Assembly: GCA_013815405.1 (NCBI GenBank)
Contig: JACDGF010000106.1
Location: 1 to 7,244 of the forward strand
Reading direction: 5' to 3'
Length of the DNA stretch: 7,244 nucleotides
DNA from: Caulobacteraceae bacterium
GTDB lineage: Bacteria; Pseudomonadota; Alphaproteobacteria; Caulobacterales; Caulobacteraceae
The notes beneath the pieces are model-generated. The model saw only the letters and a list, made by a program, of their open reading frames with translations. It was not told the DNA's origin and searched no databases. The position numbers were made by a program, and so were the translations under genes. This document shows positions 1-7,206 of this stretch, piece by piece. Positions within the stretch are counted from its first letter, which is position 1, and every line of letters starts with the position of its first letter.

Positions 1-921
1 GAACCGGGCGGCCGGGAAGACTCCGTCGCCGAGGTTGGCCTCGGTGATCGGGCAGAGCCCCACGGTTGCGCCAGCGGCGGCGATCCGGTCCACTTCGGCG
101 TCCGATGCGTGGGTGGCGTGGACCAGGCACCAGCGATCGTCGACCGCCGCGTGGTCGAGGAGCCAGTCCGCAGGCCGGGCGCCCGACCACGCCAGGCAAT
201 CGTCCACTTCGCGGATCTGCTCGGCCACATGGATATGGACCGGGCCGCCGTCGGCCATCGGCGTGATCGAGGTAAGCTCCTCGAGCGTCACCGCGCGCAG
301 GCTGTGGGGCGCGACGCCGACGACGGCGTCCGGCAGCGCGCCCGCCGCCCGGCGGGCGCCGGCCATAAGGCGGGCGAAGCCGTCGGGGGTGCTGATGAAC
401 CGCCGCTGCTCCCCCTTGGGCGCCGCGCCGCCGAAACCGCCATGGGCGTAGAAGACCGGCAGCAGGGTCAGGCCGATCCCCGTCGCGTCCGCCGCCGCCG
501 CGACCCGAACCGCCATTTCAGCGGGATCGGCGTAGGGCCGACCGCCCGCGTCGTGATGAAGGTAGTGGAATTCGCCGACCCGGGTGAAGCCGCTCTCCAG
601 CATTTCGGAATAGGCCAGGGCGGCGATCACCTCGAGGTCCTCGGGGGCCAGCCGATCGACGAAACGGTACATGACCTCGCGCCAGGACCAGAAGTCGTCG
701 CCGGCGGGGCCGGACGTCTCGGCGAGGCCCGCCATGCCGCGCTGGAAAGCATGGCTATGCACATTGCCAAGGCCCGGCACGGCGACGGCGGCGCCTTGAT
801 CGCCCGGCGCCCGCGGGGCCCCGACCTCGACGTCGGTCACGACCCCGTCGGCGTGCGAGATCCGCACCGATCTCGCCCAGCCGCCCGGCACGAGGGCGGT
901 GTCGAACCACAGAGTTTCCAC
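1..921 (-). CDS. hutF: Formimidoylglutamate deiminase HutF (partial, C-terminus outside window)
   Basis: Cytoplasmic amidohydrolase-superfamily enzyme that converts N-formimino-L-glutamate to N-formyl-L-glutamate and ammonia, step 4 of the five-step histidine pathway. The first 307 codons are present and the frame is open at the left edge; the family is about 450 residues. Visible landmarks are the HxH metal motif VHSHAFQR (His55, His57), the family-typical VGEFHYLHH at 115-123, HIHVAEQ with the next metal ligand His231, and VHATH with His268. The fourth metal ligand, an Asp that follows in the family, would lie beyond the edge. The start is GTG at 921-919: the sequence GGAGG sits 6 nt upstream (932-928), an in-frame TAG lies at 942-940, and no other start codon lies between. 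An ATG at 934-932 is in another frame. The gene is divergent from hutI and shares its control region. The assignment is firm, from recognition of the whole N-terminal two thirds. Confidence 0.96.
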   Translation of the reverse strand, partial: METLWFDTALVPGGWARSVRISHADGVVTDVEVGAPRAPGDQGAAVAVPGLGNVHSHAFQRGMAGLAETSGPAGDDFWSWREVMYRFVDRLAPEDLEVIAALAYSEMLESGFTRVGEFHYLHHDAGGRPYADPAEMAVRVAAAADATGIGLTLLPVFYAHGGFGGAAPKGEQRRFISTPDGFARLMAGARRAAGALPDAVVGVAPHSLRAVTLEELTSITPMADGGPVHIHVAEQIREVDDCLAWSGARPADWLLDHAAVDDRWCLVHATHASDAEVDRIAAAGATVGLCPITEANLGDGVFPAARF

Positions 922-927
922 CCGCCG

Positions 928-932
928 CCTCC
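928..932 (-). promoter_or_regulatory. Ribosome-binding site of hutF
   Basis: GGAGG on the minus strand, 6 nt before the GTG codon. It decides the hutF start, because the only nearby ATG (934-932) overlaps this site and is out of frame. Confidence 0.75.
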
Positions 933-946
933 ATTCGACCTAGGCG

Positions 947-952
947 ATTATG
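947..952 (-). promoter_or_regulatory. Possible -10 box of the hutF promoter
   Basis: The minus strand reads CATAAT, five of six matches to the sigma-70 type TATAAT. It would place the transcript start near 940 and give a leader of about 20 nt containing the GGAGG site. I see no convincing -35 at a normal distance (a TTGTCC lies too far upstream, 22 nt). The box overlaps the operator palindrome, which would suit repression by promoter occlusion. This is an inference from sequence similarity only. Confidence 0.3.
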
Positions 953-962
953 TCTAGACATA
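949..962. promoter_or_regulatory. Probable HutC operator (14-bp perfect palindrome)
   Basis: TATGTCTAGACATA is a perfect inverted repeat in the gap between the divergent hutF and hutI genes. Its core fits GT-N-TA-N-AC, the operator pattern described for the HutC subfamily of GntR regulators. HutC proteins typically repress hut genes and are released by urocanate. It lies 27 nt upstream of the hutF start codon and about 150 nt upstream of hutI, overlapping the best -10 candidate for hutF. A mirror-image CATATT at 959-964 could be a weak -10 for the hutI direction. The HutC gene itself is not in the window, so the assignment rests on motif and position. Confidence 0.7.
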
Positions 963-1028
963 TTGGGCTCTTCCGGACAAGGATGAGGGCTTGGAACGCG
1001 ACCTTGGTCAGCTGAAGACGGCGAGTCC

Positions 1029-1095
1029 GGGGCGCGGGCTTCCAGCCCGCTCTTGCGGCGCGGTCAGAGACGTGCGGCCTGGAAGGCCGCGCTCC
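1029..1095. repeat. Inverted pair of REP-like hairpins (BIME/REPIN-type) in the hutI leader
   Basis: Two 24-nt palindromic units lie in opposite orientation. Unit A (1029-1052) forms a 7-bp stem 1034-1040/1044-1050 with loop TCC. Unit B (1072-1095) forms a 7-bp stem 1074-1080/1084-1090 with loop GGA. Unit A and the reverse complement of B match at 20 of 24 positions by hand count. Two of the four differences form one base pair: G1038-C1046 in A corresponds to C1078-G1086 in B, so pairing is kept. A spacer of 19 nt (1053-1071) separates them. This arrangement is typical of dispersed extragenic palindromic repeats mobilised by REP-type transposases; none is in the window. The element ends 16 nt before the hutI start codon and would be transcribed in its 5' leader. 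Confidence 0.75.
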
Positions 1096-1111
1096 GAAGA
1101 CGTGCGATAGC

Positions 1112-2317
1112 GTGCGCTGCGACCGGATCTGGCGGGACGCGCGGCTGGCGACCCTCGCGCCGGGCGGGCCGGGGCTGGGCGAGGTGATGGGCGGCCTGGT
1201 CGCATCCCGGGACGGCAGGATCATCTACGCCGGACCCGCCGCCGATGCGCCCGGGCTGGAGGCGGACGAGACCATTTCCTGCGACGGGCGCTGGATCACG
1301 CCGGGGCTGATCGACTGCCATACGCATCTGGTGTTCGGCGGCGATCGCGCGGGCGAGTTCGAGCAGCGGCTGGCCGGGGCCAGCTATGAGGCGATCGCCC
1401 GGGCCGGCGGCGGCATCGTTTCGACCATGGCCGCGACCCGGGCCGCCAGTGAAGACGACTTGCTTGCCGCCGCCCTGCCCCGCCTGGACGCGCTGATCGC
1501 CGAAGGCGTCACCACCGTCGAGGTCAAATCCGGCTACGGACTCTCGTTGGCCGACGAAACCAAACAGCTCCGCGTCGCCCGCGCTCTCGCCCGCCGGCGC
1601 GACATCGACGTCGCGACGACCTTCCTGGGCGCCCACGCCCTGCCGCCCGAGTATGGCGACGACCCCGACGGCTATATCGATCTGGTCTGCGCCCAGATGA
1701 TCCCGGCCGTCGCCGCCGAAGGCTTGGCCGACGCCGTCGATGCGTTCTGCGAAGGAATCGGCTTCACCCCGGCCCAGGTCCGCCGGGTCTTCGAAGCGGC
1801 GAAGGCGCATGGGCTGGCGGTCAAGCTCCATGCCGAACAGCTCTCCAACCTGCACGGCGCGGCCCTGGCCGCGGAGTTTCGCGCCCTATCCGCCGACCAT
1901 CTCGAATATCTCGACGACGGCGGCGTGTCGGCCCTGGCGCGGGCGGGGAGCGTGGCCACCCTGCTCCCCGGCGCCTTCTACTTCACCCGGGAGACCCAGG
2001 CCCCGCCGATCGACCAACTGCGCGCGCAGGGCGTGCCCATCGCTTTGGCCACCGACTGCAACCCCGGCACATCCCCCCTCACCTCGCCCCTGCTGGTGAT
2101 GAACATGGCCGCGACCCTGTTCCGGCTCACCGTGGAGGAATGCCTCGCCGGCGTCACCCGCAACGCGGCGATGGCCCTGGGGCTGGCGGCGGAGGCCGGG
2201 ACCCTGGAGGCCGGCAAGCGCTGCGACCTCGCCATCTGGGATATCGAGCGGCCGGCGGAGCTGGTCTACCGCATGGGATTCAATCCGCTGCACCGGCGCG
2301 TCTGGAGGGGGCGGTGA
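1112..2317 (+). CDS. hutI: Imidazolonepropionase HutI
   Basis: Cytoplasmic metal-dependent amidohydrolase that hydrolyses 4-imidazolone-5-propionate to N-formimino-L-glutamate, step 3 of histidine degradation. The 401-residue length is normal for the family. Visible motifs are [16 protein letters not shown] with metal ligands His70 and His72, [13 protein letters not shown] with metal ligand His240, SADH with His263, and [10 protein letters not shown] with metal ligand Asp315. The relative spacing agrees with the B. subtilis enzyme (His80, His82, His249, Asp324). The start is GTG 1112, because the N-terminus [15 protein letters not shown] is the usual one for this family and the in-frame sequence upstream is the REP-like element. 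The Shine-Dalgarno is poor: only GAAGA at 1096-1100, 11 nt away. It is the first gene of the hutIHGU operon, and its TGA overlaps the hutH GTG. Confidence 0.97.
   Translation: MRCDRIWRDARLATLAPGGPGLGEVMGGLVASRDGRIIYAGPAADAPGLEADETISCDGRWITPGLIDCHTHLVFGGDRAGEFEQRLAGASYEAIARAGGGIVSTMAATRAASEDDLLAAALPRLDALIAEGVTTVEVKSGYGLSLADETKQLRVARALARRRDIDVATTFLGAHALPPEYGDDPDGYIDLVCAQMIPAVAAEGLADAVDAFCEGIGFTPAQVRRVFEAAKAHGLAVKLHAEQLSNLHGAALAAEFRALSADHLEYLDDGGVSALARAGSVATLLPGAFYFTRETQAPPIDQLRAQGVPIALATDCNPGTSPLTSPLLVMNMAATLFRLTVEECLAGVTRNAAMALGLAAEAGTLEAGKRCDLAIWDIERPAELVYRMGFNPLHRRVWRGR
2304..2308 (+). promoter_or_regulatory. Ribosome-binding site of hutH
   Basis: GGAGG lies 5 nt before GTG 2314 and inside the last codons of hutI. 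It supports the GTG start over the ATG far upstream at 2140, which would add 58 residues encoded by out-of-frame hutI sequence. Confidence 0.8.
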
Positions 2318-3858
2318 ACGAGGCCCTCCTCTCGCCGGGCGAGGTTTCCCTCGGACAGTGGCGCGCGATCTGGCGCGGCGGCGCCATCCGGTTCGACGCG
2401 GCCACCGCGCCCCTGATCGCCAGGAGCGCCGACGCCGTGGAGCGCATCCTCGCCCGAGGCGAGCCGGTCTATGGGATCAACACCGGCTTTGGCAGGCTGG
2501 CCAGCGTCAGGATCGGGCCGGAAGACCTGCATCGGCTGCAACGCAACCTGGTCCTTTCCCACGCCGTCGGCGTGGGCGAACCCATGCCCGTGAGTGTCGC
2601 CCGCCTGATGATGGCCCTGAAGCTGGCCAATCTGGTCCAAGGCGCCTCGGGCGTCCGGCCCGCCACGGTCGGCCTGCTCCAGGCCATGCTCGACGAGGGC
2701 CTCACGCCGGTCATCCCCTGCCAGGGCAGCGTCGGCGCCTCGGGCGACCTGGCGCCCCTGGCCCATATGGCCTGCGCCATGATCGGGGTGGGCGAGATCT
2801 TCGTCGGCGGGACCCGCCGGCCAGCCCCCGAGGCCCTGGCGGACGCCGGCCTCGTCCCCCTCACGCTTGGGCCCAAGGAAGGCCTCGCCCTGCTCAACGG
2901 AACCCAGTTTTCCCTGGCCAACGCCCTGGCCGGCCTCTTCGGCGCCGAGGCCCTGTTCCGCGCGGCCCTGGTCACCGGCGCCCTTTCCACCGAGGCGGCC
3001 AAGGGAGCCGATACGCCGTTCGATGCCCGCATCCACGCCCTGCGCCGCCAGGCCGGACAGATCGAGACCGCAGGCGCCCTGCGCGCCCTGATGGCCGGGT
3101 CGGAGATCCGCGCCTCCCATCTTGTCGGCGACCCCCGGGTCCAGGATCCCTACAGCCTGCGCTGCCAGCCCCAGGTCATGGGCGCCGCCCTCGACATTCT
3201 TCGCCAGGCCGGCGCGACCTTGGAAAACGAGGCCAACGGCGTCACCGACAACCCGCTCATCTTCGCCGACGGCGAGGCCGAAGCGCTCTCCGGCGGCAAC
3301 TTCCACGCCGAGCCGGTGGCCTTCGCCGCCGACATCATCGCCCTGGCGGTTTGCGAGATCGGCTCGCTCGCCGAGCGCCGGGTCGCCCTCCTGGTCGATC
3401 CCGCGCTTTCCGGCTTGCCGGCGTTCCTGACCCGCAGCCCCGGCCTCGATTCGGGTCTGATGATGGCCCAGGTCACCGCCGCCGCCCTGGTTTCCGAAAA
3501 CAAGCAGCGGGCCCACCCGGCCAGCGTCGATTCGATCCCCACGTCGGCCAATCAGGAGGATCACGTCTCCATGGCGGCGCACGGGGCCCGGCGGCTGCTG
3601 GCGATGGTCGACAACGCGTCGGCCGTCGTCGGTATCGAACTCCTGGCCGCGGCCCAGGGCTGCGACTTCCATCGGCCGCTCGCTTCCAGCCCGCCCCTTG
3701 AGGCGGCGCGCGCCGCCCTGCGCGCCAAGGTTCCGATGCTGGAGGCCGACCGCCATCTTCAGCCGGACATCGAGGCGGCCATCGCGCTGGTTCGCGCCGG
3801 CGCCATCCTGCCGCCGGCCGACGAGATTTTCCTGCCGGGCATCTGCGAGCGGCCATGA
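2314..3858 (+). CDS. hutH: Histidine ammonia-lyase HutH
   Basis: Cytoplasmic homotetrameric lyase (family knowledge) that removes ammonia from L-histidine to give trans-urocanate, the first step of the pathway. The sequence holds the Ala142-Ser143-Gly144 triad in [15 protein letters not shown], which cyclises to the MIO electrophile. Other catalytic positions fall exactly where they do in the Pseudomonas putida enzyme: Tyr53 (YGINTGFG), Asn195 (LLNGTQFS), Tyr280 and Arg283 ([10 protein letters not shown]). Phe330 (GGNFHAEP) and Glu415 (ANQEDHVSM) are each shifted by one residue. The usual SADQEDHVSM is [10 protein letters not shown] here, a conservative change. Length is 514 residues, normal. 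The start is GTG 2314, which overlaps the hutI stop (GTGA) and has GGAGG 5 nt upstream. Its stop overlaps the hutG start (ATGA). The frame stays open upstream to an ATG at 2140, but that part is a shadow of hutI. Confidence 0.97.
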   Translation: MNEALLSPGEVSLGQWRAIWRGGAIRFDAATAPLIARSADAVERILARGEPVYGINTGFGRLASVRIGPEDLHRLQRNLVLSHAVGVGEPMPVSVARLMMALKLANLVQGASGVRPATVGLLQAMLDEGLTPVIPCQGSVGASGDLAPLAHMACAMIGVGEIFVGGTRRPAPEALADAGLVPLTLGPKEGLALLNGTQFSLANALAGLFGAEALFRAALVTGALSTEAAKGADTPFDARIHALRRQAGQIETAGALRALMAGSEIRASHLVGDPRVQDPYSLRCQPQVMGAALDILRQAGATLENEANGVTDNPLIFADGEAEALSGGNFHAEPVAFAADIIALAVCEIGSLAERRVALLVDPALSGLPAFLTRSPGLDSGLMMAQVTAAALVSENKQRAHPASVDSIPTSANQEDHVSMAAHGARRLLAMVDNASAVVGIELLAAAQGCDFHRPLASSPPLEAARAALRAKVPMLEADRHLQPDIEAAIALVRAGAILPPADEIFLPGICERP

Positions 3859-4826
3859 CCGTGGGCTGGCTCACCGTCGAACGCGGAGAGGCGCCCCTGA
3901 TCGTCAGCGTCGCTCACGCGGGCGTGCATATCCCGCCCGATGTCGAGGCGCGGCTCGTCTCTACCTGGCTGGCGCGCAAGGACACCGATTTTCGGGTGGA
4001 CCTCCTCTACGACTTCGCCGCCGGCCTGGGGGCGACGATCATCCGCACGGCGGTCTCGCGCACCTTGGTCGACGTCAATCGCGACCCCTCCGGCGCCTCG
4101 CTCTATCCCGGCGCGGCCACGACGGCGCTCTGCCCGACCACCACCTTCGACGGCGAGGCGCTCTATCGCGAGGGGGCCGAGCCCGACGCGGCCGAGATCG
4201 CGCGGCGCGAAGGCGCCTGGTTCGATCCCTATCATCGCGCCCTTTCCGAGGAGATCGGGCGCCTGCGGGCGCGCCATAACGCCGTCGTCCTCTACGACGC
4301 CCACTCGATCCGCTCGCGCGTCCCGCGGCTTTTCGAAGGCGATCTGCCCAACTTCAACCTAGGGACCAATGGCGGGGCCAGTTGCGACGGGGCCCTCACC
4401 GTCGCCGTCGAAGCCGCCTGCGACCGCTCGGGCTTCTCCCGGGTGACCGACGGCCGCTTCAAGGGCGGCTACATCACCCGCCACTTCGGAAAGCCAGAGG
4501 CCGGCGTCCACGCCCTCCAGATGGAACTCGCCTGCCGCGGCTACATGGCCGAGCCGGACGGGCCGATGACCCCGGAAAACTGGCCCGGCCCCTACGATCC
4601 GGCCCGCGCCGCTCCCATGCGCGCCGTGCTGACCGAGGTGCTGCGCGCCTGCCTGAACTTCGCGGCGGCCCTCTCTCCTCCCTCTCTGGAGGAGGGGAAC
4701 CCCGAAGGGGTGGAGGTGGCCGCGGCCGTGCGGGAATCTCGCCGGATGGCGAGGCGGCGAGAGCCCCCTTCCCCGGCTTCGCCGGTACTTCCCCCACGCC
4801 AACGGGAGGAAAAAAGGGGCCCATGA
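3855..4826 (+). CDS. hutG: N-formylglutamate deformylase HutG with an unusual C-terminal tail
   Basis: Cytoplasmic metal-dependent amidohydrolase that hydrolyses N-formyl-L-glutamate to L-glutamate and formate, the last step of the HutF route. This is the deformylase family, not the arginase-like formiminoglutamase that shares the gene name. Conserved segments are [10 protein letters not shown] (His21, His25), RKDTDFRVD (41-49), [10 protein letters not shown] (Asp73, Asn75, Arg76), [16 protein letters not shown] (Asp148, His150), [11 protein letters not shown] (His210) and [13 protein letters not shown] (His219, Glu224). The family is about 265-275 residues and the recognisable domain ends near LRACLNFA (residue 270). 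The remaining residues to 323 are Pro/Arg/Glu-rich, resemble nothing I know and are encoded by a palindromic element (see repeat). ATG 3855 overlaps the hutH stop; no good Shine-Dalgarno is visible, so translation is probably coupled. Its stop overlaps the hutU ATG. Confidence 0.95.
   Translation: MTVGWLTVERGEAPLIVSVAHAGVHIPPDVEARLVSTWLARKDTDFRVDLLYDFAAGLGATIIRTAVSRTLVDVNRDPSGASLYPGAATTALCPTTTFDGEALYREGAEPDAAEIARREGAWFDPYHRALSEEIGRLRARHNAVVLYDAHSIRSRVPRLFEGDLPNFNLGTNGGASCDGALTVAVEAACDRSGFSRVTDGRFKGGYITRHFGKPEAGVHALQMELACRGYMAEPDGPMTPENWPGPYDPARAAPMRAVLTEVLRACLNFAAALSPPSLEEGNPEGVEVAAAVRESRRMARRREPPSPASPVLPPRQREEKRGP
4671..4815. repeat. Palindromic element inside the 3' end of hutG
   Basis: A roughly 140-bp stretch unlike the codon texture of the rest of hutG, built of nested inverted repeats. 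Hairpins that can be read directly: CTCCTCC/GGAGGAG (4675-4681/4688-4694, 6-nt loop), CCCC-GAA-GGGG (4700-4710), CTCGCC/GGCGAG (4738-4743/4748-4753, 4-nt loop) and CCGGC-TTC-GCCGG (4773-4785). The left part (about 4677-4720) and the reverse complement of the right part (about 4764-4810) align imperfectly and share CCTCCC, GGGGAA and GAA blocks in the same order, so the whole looks like a second inverted-pair repeat. It is translated as the tail of HutG, and its right end holds the possible ribosome-binding site of hutU. The outer boundaries are approximate. Confidence 0.6.
4805..4819 (+). promoter_or_regulatory. Candidate ribosome-binding sites of hutU
   Basis: GGAGGA at 4805-4810 is a strong match but lies 12 nt before the ATG. 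AAGGGG at 4814-4819 is only 3 nt away. Either one, or re-initiation from the overlapping hutG stop, could drive hutU. Both sit at the right end of the palindromic element, so the element may have displaced or supplied the site. Confidence 0.45.
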
Positions 4827-6490
4827 CCCGCCTCGACAACAGCCGTGTCATCCGCAGCCCGCGCGGGACGGCGCTGAGCGCCCGGAGCTGGCTCACCGAG
4901 GCGCCACTGCGCATGCTGATGAACAACCTCGACCCGGACGTCGCCGAGCGGCCCGAGGAGCTGGTGGTCTATGGCGGCATCGGCCGGGCGGCGCGGGACT
5001 GGGAGAGTTTCGACAAAATCGTCGCGACCCTAAGACGCCTCGGCGACGATGAGACGCTGCTCGTCCAGTCCGGCAAGCCGGTGGGGGTCTTCCGGACCCA
5101 CGCCGACGCGCCCCGGGTGTTGATCGCCAACTCCAACCTCGTGCCCCGGTGGGCGACCTGGGATCACTTCAACGAACTCGACCGAAAGGGCCTGGCCATG
5201 TACGGCCAGATGACCGCCGGCTCATGGATCTACATCGGCGCCCAGGGCATCGTTCAGGGCACCTTCGAGACTTTCGCCGAACTGGGCCGCCAGCACTACG
5301 GCGGCGACCTCTCCGGCCGCTGGATTCTCACCGGGGGCCTGGGCGGCATGGGCGGCGCCCAGCCCCTGGCGGCGGTGATGGCCGGCGCCTCGTGCCTGGC
5401 CGTGGAATGCCAGCCCTCGCGGATCGAGATGCGCCTGCGCACCGGCTATCTCGACGTGATGAGCCAGGATCTCGACGAGGCCCTAGCCTTGATCGAAAAA
5501 TCATGCGCCGAGCGAAAGCCTCGGTCGGTGGGTCTGCTGGGCAACGCGGCGGAGATCTTCCCCGAACTGGTCCGCCGGCGCGTGCGGCCGGACGCGGTCA
5601 CCGACCAGACCTCGGCCCACGACCCGACCAACGGCTACCTGCCGCGCGGCTGGAGCATCGCCGAATGGGCGGCCCGGCGGGAAAGCGAGCCGAAGGCGGT
5701 GGAGGCGGCGGCGAAGGCCTCCATGGGCGTCCAGGTCCGCGCCATGCTCGCCTTCCATCGCGCCGGGATCCCGACCGTGGACTACGGCAACAACATCCGC
5801 CAGATGGCGCTGGAGGAAGGCGTCGAGGAGGCCTTCGATTTCCCCGGCTTCGTGCCCGCCTATATCCGGCCCCTGTTCTGCCGGGGGGTCGGCCCATTCC
5901 GCTGGGCCGCGCTGTCGGGCGATCCAGAGGACATCTATCGGACCGACGCCAGGGTGAAGGAACTGATGCCCGGCGACGCCCATCTGCACGCCTGGCTCGA
6001 CATGGCGCGCGAGAAGATCCGTTTCCAGGGGCTGCCGGCGCGCATCTGCTGGGTAGGGCTGGGCGACCGTCACCGCCTGGGCCTGGCGTTCAACGAGATG
6101 GTGGCGAGCGGCGAACTCGCCGCCCCGGTCGCAGTCGGCCGCGACCACCTGGATTCCGGCTCGGTGGCCTCGCCCAACCGCGAGACCGAAGCCATGGCCG
6201 ACGGCTCCGACGCCGTCTCCGACTGGCCCCTGCTCAACGCCCTGCTCAACTGCGCCAGCGGCGCCACCTGGGTCTCCATCCACCACGGCGGTGGCGTCGG
6301 CATGGGCTTTTCCCAGCACGCCGGCATGGTGGTCGTCTGCGACGGCACCCCCGCCGCCGCCAAGCGCATCGAACGGGTCCTGTGGAACGACCCCGCCACC
6401 GGCGTCATGCGCCACGCCGACGCCGGCTACGAAGCGGCCCTCTCCTGCGCCCGCGAGCAGGGCCTGGACCTCCCGGGCATCCTCGCCTGA
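4823..6490 (+). CDS. hutU: Urocanate hydratase HutU
   Basis: Cytoplasmic urocanase that uses tightly bound NAD+ as an electrophile to add water to urocanate, giving 4-imidazolone-5-propionate, step 2 of the pathway. Length is 555 residues, normal for the family. Visible features are [15 protein letters not shown] (Tyr50), [14 protein letters not shown], the dinucleotide-binding glycine motif [11 protein letters not shown] at 171-181, [44 protein letters not shown], and [21 protein letters not shown] with Cys409, the counterpart of active-site Cys410 of P. putida. [17 protein letters not shown] follows near the C-terminus. The start [16 protein letters not shown] is the usual family N-terminus, so ATG 4823 is secure. 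It overlaps the hutG stop by 4 nt (ATGA). It is the last gene of the operon. Confidence 0.97.
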   Translation: MTRLDNSRVIRSPRGTALSARSWLTEAPLRMLMNNLDPDVAERPEELVVYGGIGRAARDWESFDKIVATLRRLGDDETLLVQSGKPVGVFRTHADAPRVLIANSNLVPRWATWDHFNELDRKGLAMYGQMTAGSWIYIGAQGIVQGTFETFAELGRQHYGGDLSGRWILTGGLGGMGGAQPLAAVMAGASCLAVECQPSRIEMRLRTGYLDVMSQDLDEALALIEKSCAERKPRSVGLLGNAAEIFPELVRRRVRPDAVTDQTSAHDPTNGYLPRGWSIAEWAARRESEPKAVEAAAKASMGVQVRAMLAFHRAGIPTVDYGNNIRQMALEEGVEEAFDFPGFVPAYIRPLFCRGVGPFRWAALSGDPEDIYRTDARVKELMPGDAHLHAWLDMAREKIRFQGLPARICWVGLGDRHRLGLAFNEMVASGELAAPVAVGRDHLDSGSVASPNRETEAMADGSDAVSDWPLLNALLNCASGATWVSIHHGGGVGMGFSQHAGMVVVCDGTPAAAKRIERVLWNDPATGVMRHADAGYEAALSCAREQGLDLPGILA

Positions 6491-6525
6491 CCCTGCCGCC
6501 CCCGCTTCACCCACCGCTTCCCGCT
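6491..6525. other. Convergent 35-bp gap with no clear terminator
   Basis: The hutU stop (6490) faces the stop of the minus-strand gene (6526) across only 35 bp of C-rich sequence. I find no stable hairpin followed by a T-run in either direction, so no intrinsic terminator can be called. Rho-dependent termination or transcript overlap is possible. Confidence 0.5.
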
Positions 6526-7206
6526 CTAGAACCGCGGCGTCCAGGGCGCCTCGCGCGATCGGACGATCCCGGCCTGATCCACGATCACGCGGGGCTCGCC
6601 AGCCTCCGCCAAGCGCAATGCGGCGAAGGTGGTGAACGGCGTGCGTCGGTCGGCGGCCAAGGTTCCGGCCAGGACGAGGAGGGCGGCGGCGTCCGTTCCG
6701 GCGGAAAAGGCGCGGATCACGATCGCGCGAATCGAGAACGCGTCGATGACCGGCGATGGCGCGCCGCGCGAGGACGGCAGGGCCAGGCCGCGCGCAATTT
6801 GGTCGAGCCTCTCGGCGTGATCGGCGCGCAAGCCCGCAAAGTCCCGCCGATCGAAAATCAGATCGCCCTCGCGCTGATCGAGATCGAGGTCACGAGCAAG
6901 AGCGATGACGGGCTCGGGCCTCCCCAGCACGGGGCCTCCGATCAACCACAGCCGGCCGAGGTTCCCGTCGTAGAGGTCGGCGAAGAGCGCCTGGCCGGCG
7001 TGCTCGACGAGCAGTCCGGCCTCGCCCTCGACCGCCAGCGCGTGATCGCCGATCTCCATCGCGGCCTGGCGAAAGAGGCCGAGGATGGGTTCGCGCCCGA
7101 AGGCGCGCACGCCAAAGCCGTCCAGAGCGCAGTTCTGCAGCAAGGCCCCGTCGGCTGGCCGCCGACCCGCCGCGACATCCGCCAACGCGCCCAGCGCCCG
7201 GCTCAC
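6526..7206 (-). CDS. Hypothetical protein, possibly NTF2/SnoaL-like
   Basis: I do not firmly recognise this 226-residue protein. Its N-terminal half (residues 1-90) has a pattern reminiscent of NTF2/SnoaL-like small alpha+beta domains: ALGALADVAAGR, then FGREPILGLFRQA, then alternating hydrophobic strands ending LYDGNLGRLWLIGGP. The C-terminal half ends with strand-like ALRLAEAGEPRVIVDQAGIVR and PWTPRF, which could be a second, related half. No signal peptide, membrane segment or catalytic motif is evident. The start is GTG 7206, chosen because it overlaps the stop of the upstream gene by 4 nt (GTGA); the frame is open to the window edge, so a longer N-terminus cannot be excluded. Coding is supported by an uninterrupted frame that ends 35 bp from hutU and by protein-like composition, in contrast with the Arg/Pro-rich plus-strand reading. 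A link to histidine use is not shown. Confidence 0.6.
   Translation of the reverse strand: MSRALGALADVAAGRRPADGALLQNCALDGFGVRAFGREPILGLFRQAAMEIGDHALAVEGEAGLLVEHAGQALFADLYDGNLGRLWLIGGPVLGRPEPVIALARDLDLDQREGDLIFDRRDFAGLRADHAERLDQIARGLALPSSRGAPSPVIDAFSIRAIVIRAFSAGTDAAALLVLAGTLAADRRTPFTTFAALRLAEAGEPRVIVDQAGIVRSREAPWTPRF

Noticed and set aside
109..957. 282-codon open frame on the plus strand
   Set aside because: It lies opposite hutF, whose protein motifs are unmistakable. The translation is Arg/Gly/Pro-rich, as expected for a shadow frame in GC-rich DNA.
1029..1095. CRISPR array or riboswitch in the hutI leader
   Set aside because: There are only two units, in opposite orientation and palindromic, with one spacer. 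This is a REP-type pair, and no known riboswitch core is evident.
940..1224. Minus-strand small ORF of 94 codons over the divergent region
   Set aside because: It runs through the REP-like hairpins and into antisense hutI; phrases such as [12 protein letters not shown] are the translated repeat. No good start signal.
2140..2313. Longer hutH starting at ATG 2140
   Set aside because: It would add 58 residues of out-of-frame hutI sequence. The GTG at 2314 has a good GGAGG and gives catalytic residues numbered exactly as in P. putida HutH.
2266..3756. 496-codon open frame on the minus strand
   Set aside because: It is antisense to hutH, which has every catalytic residue in place. No family resemblance in the translation.
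4700..4710. CCCC-GAA-GGGG hairpin as a transcription terminator between hutG and hutU
   Set aside because: There is no T-run after it, it lies inside the coding frame, and hutU is coupled to hutG. It fits better as part of the repeat element.
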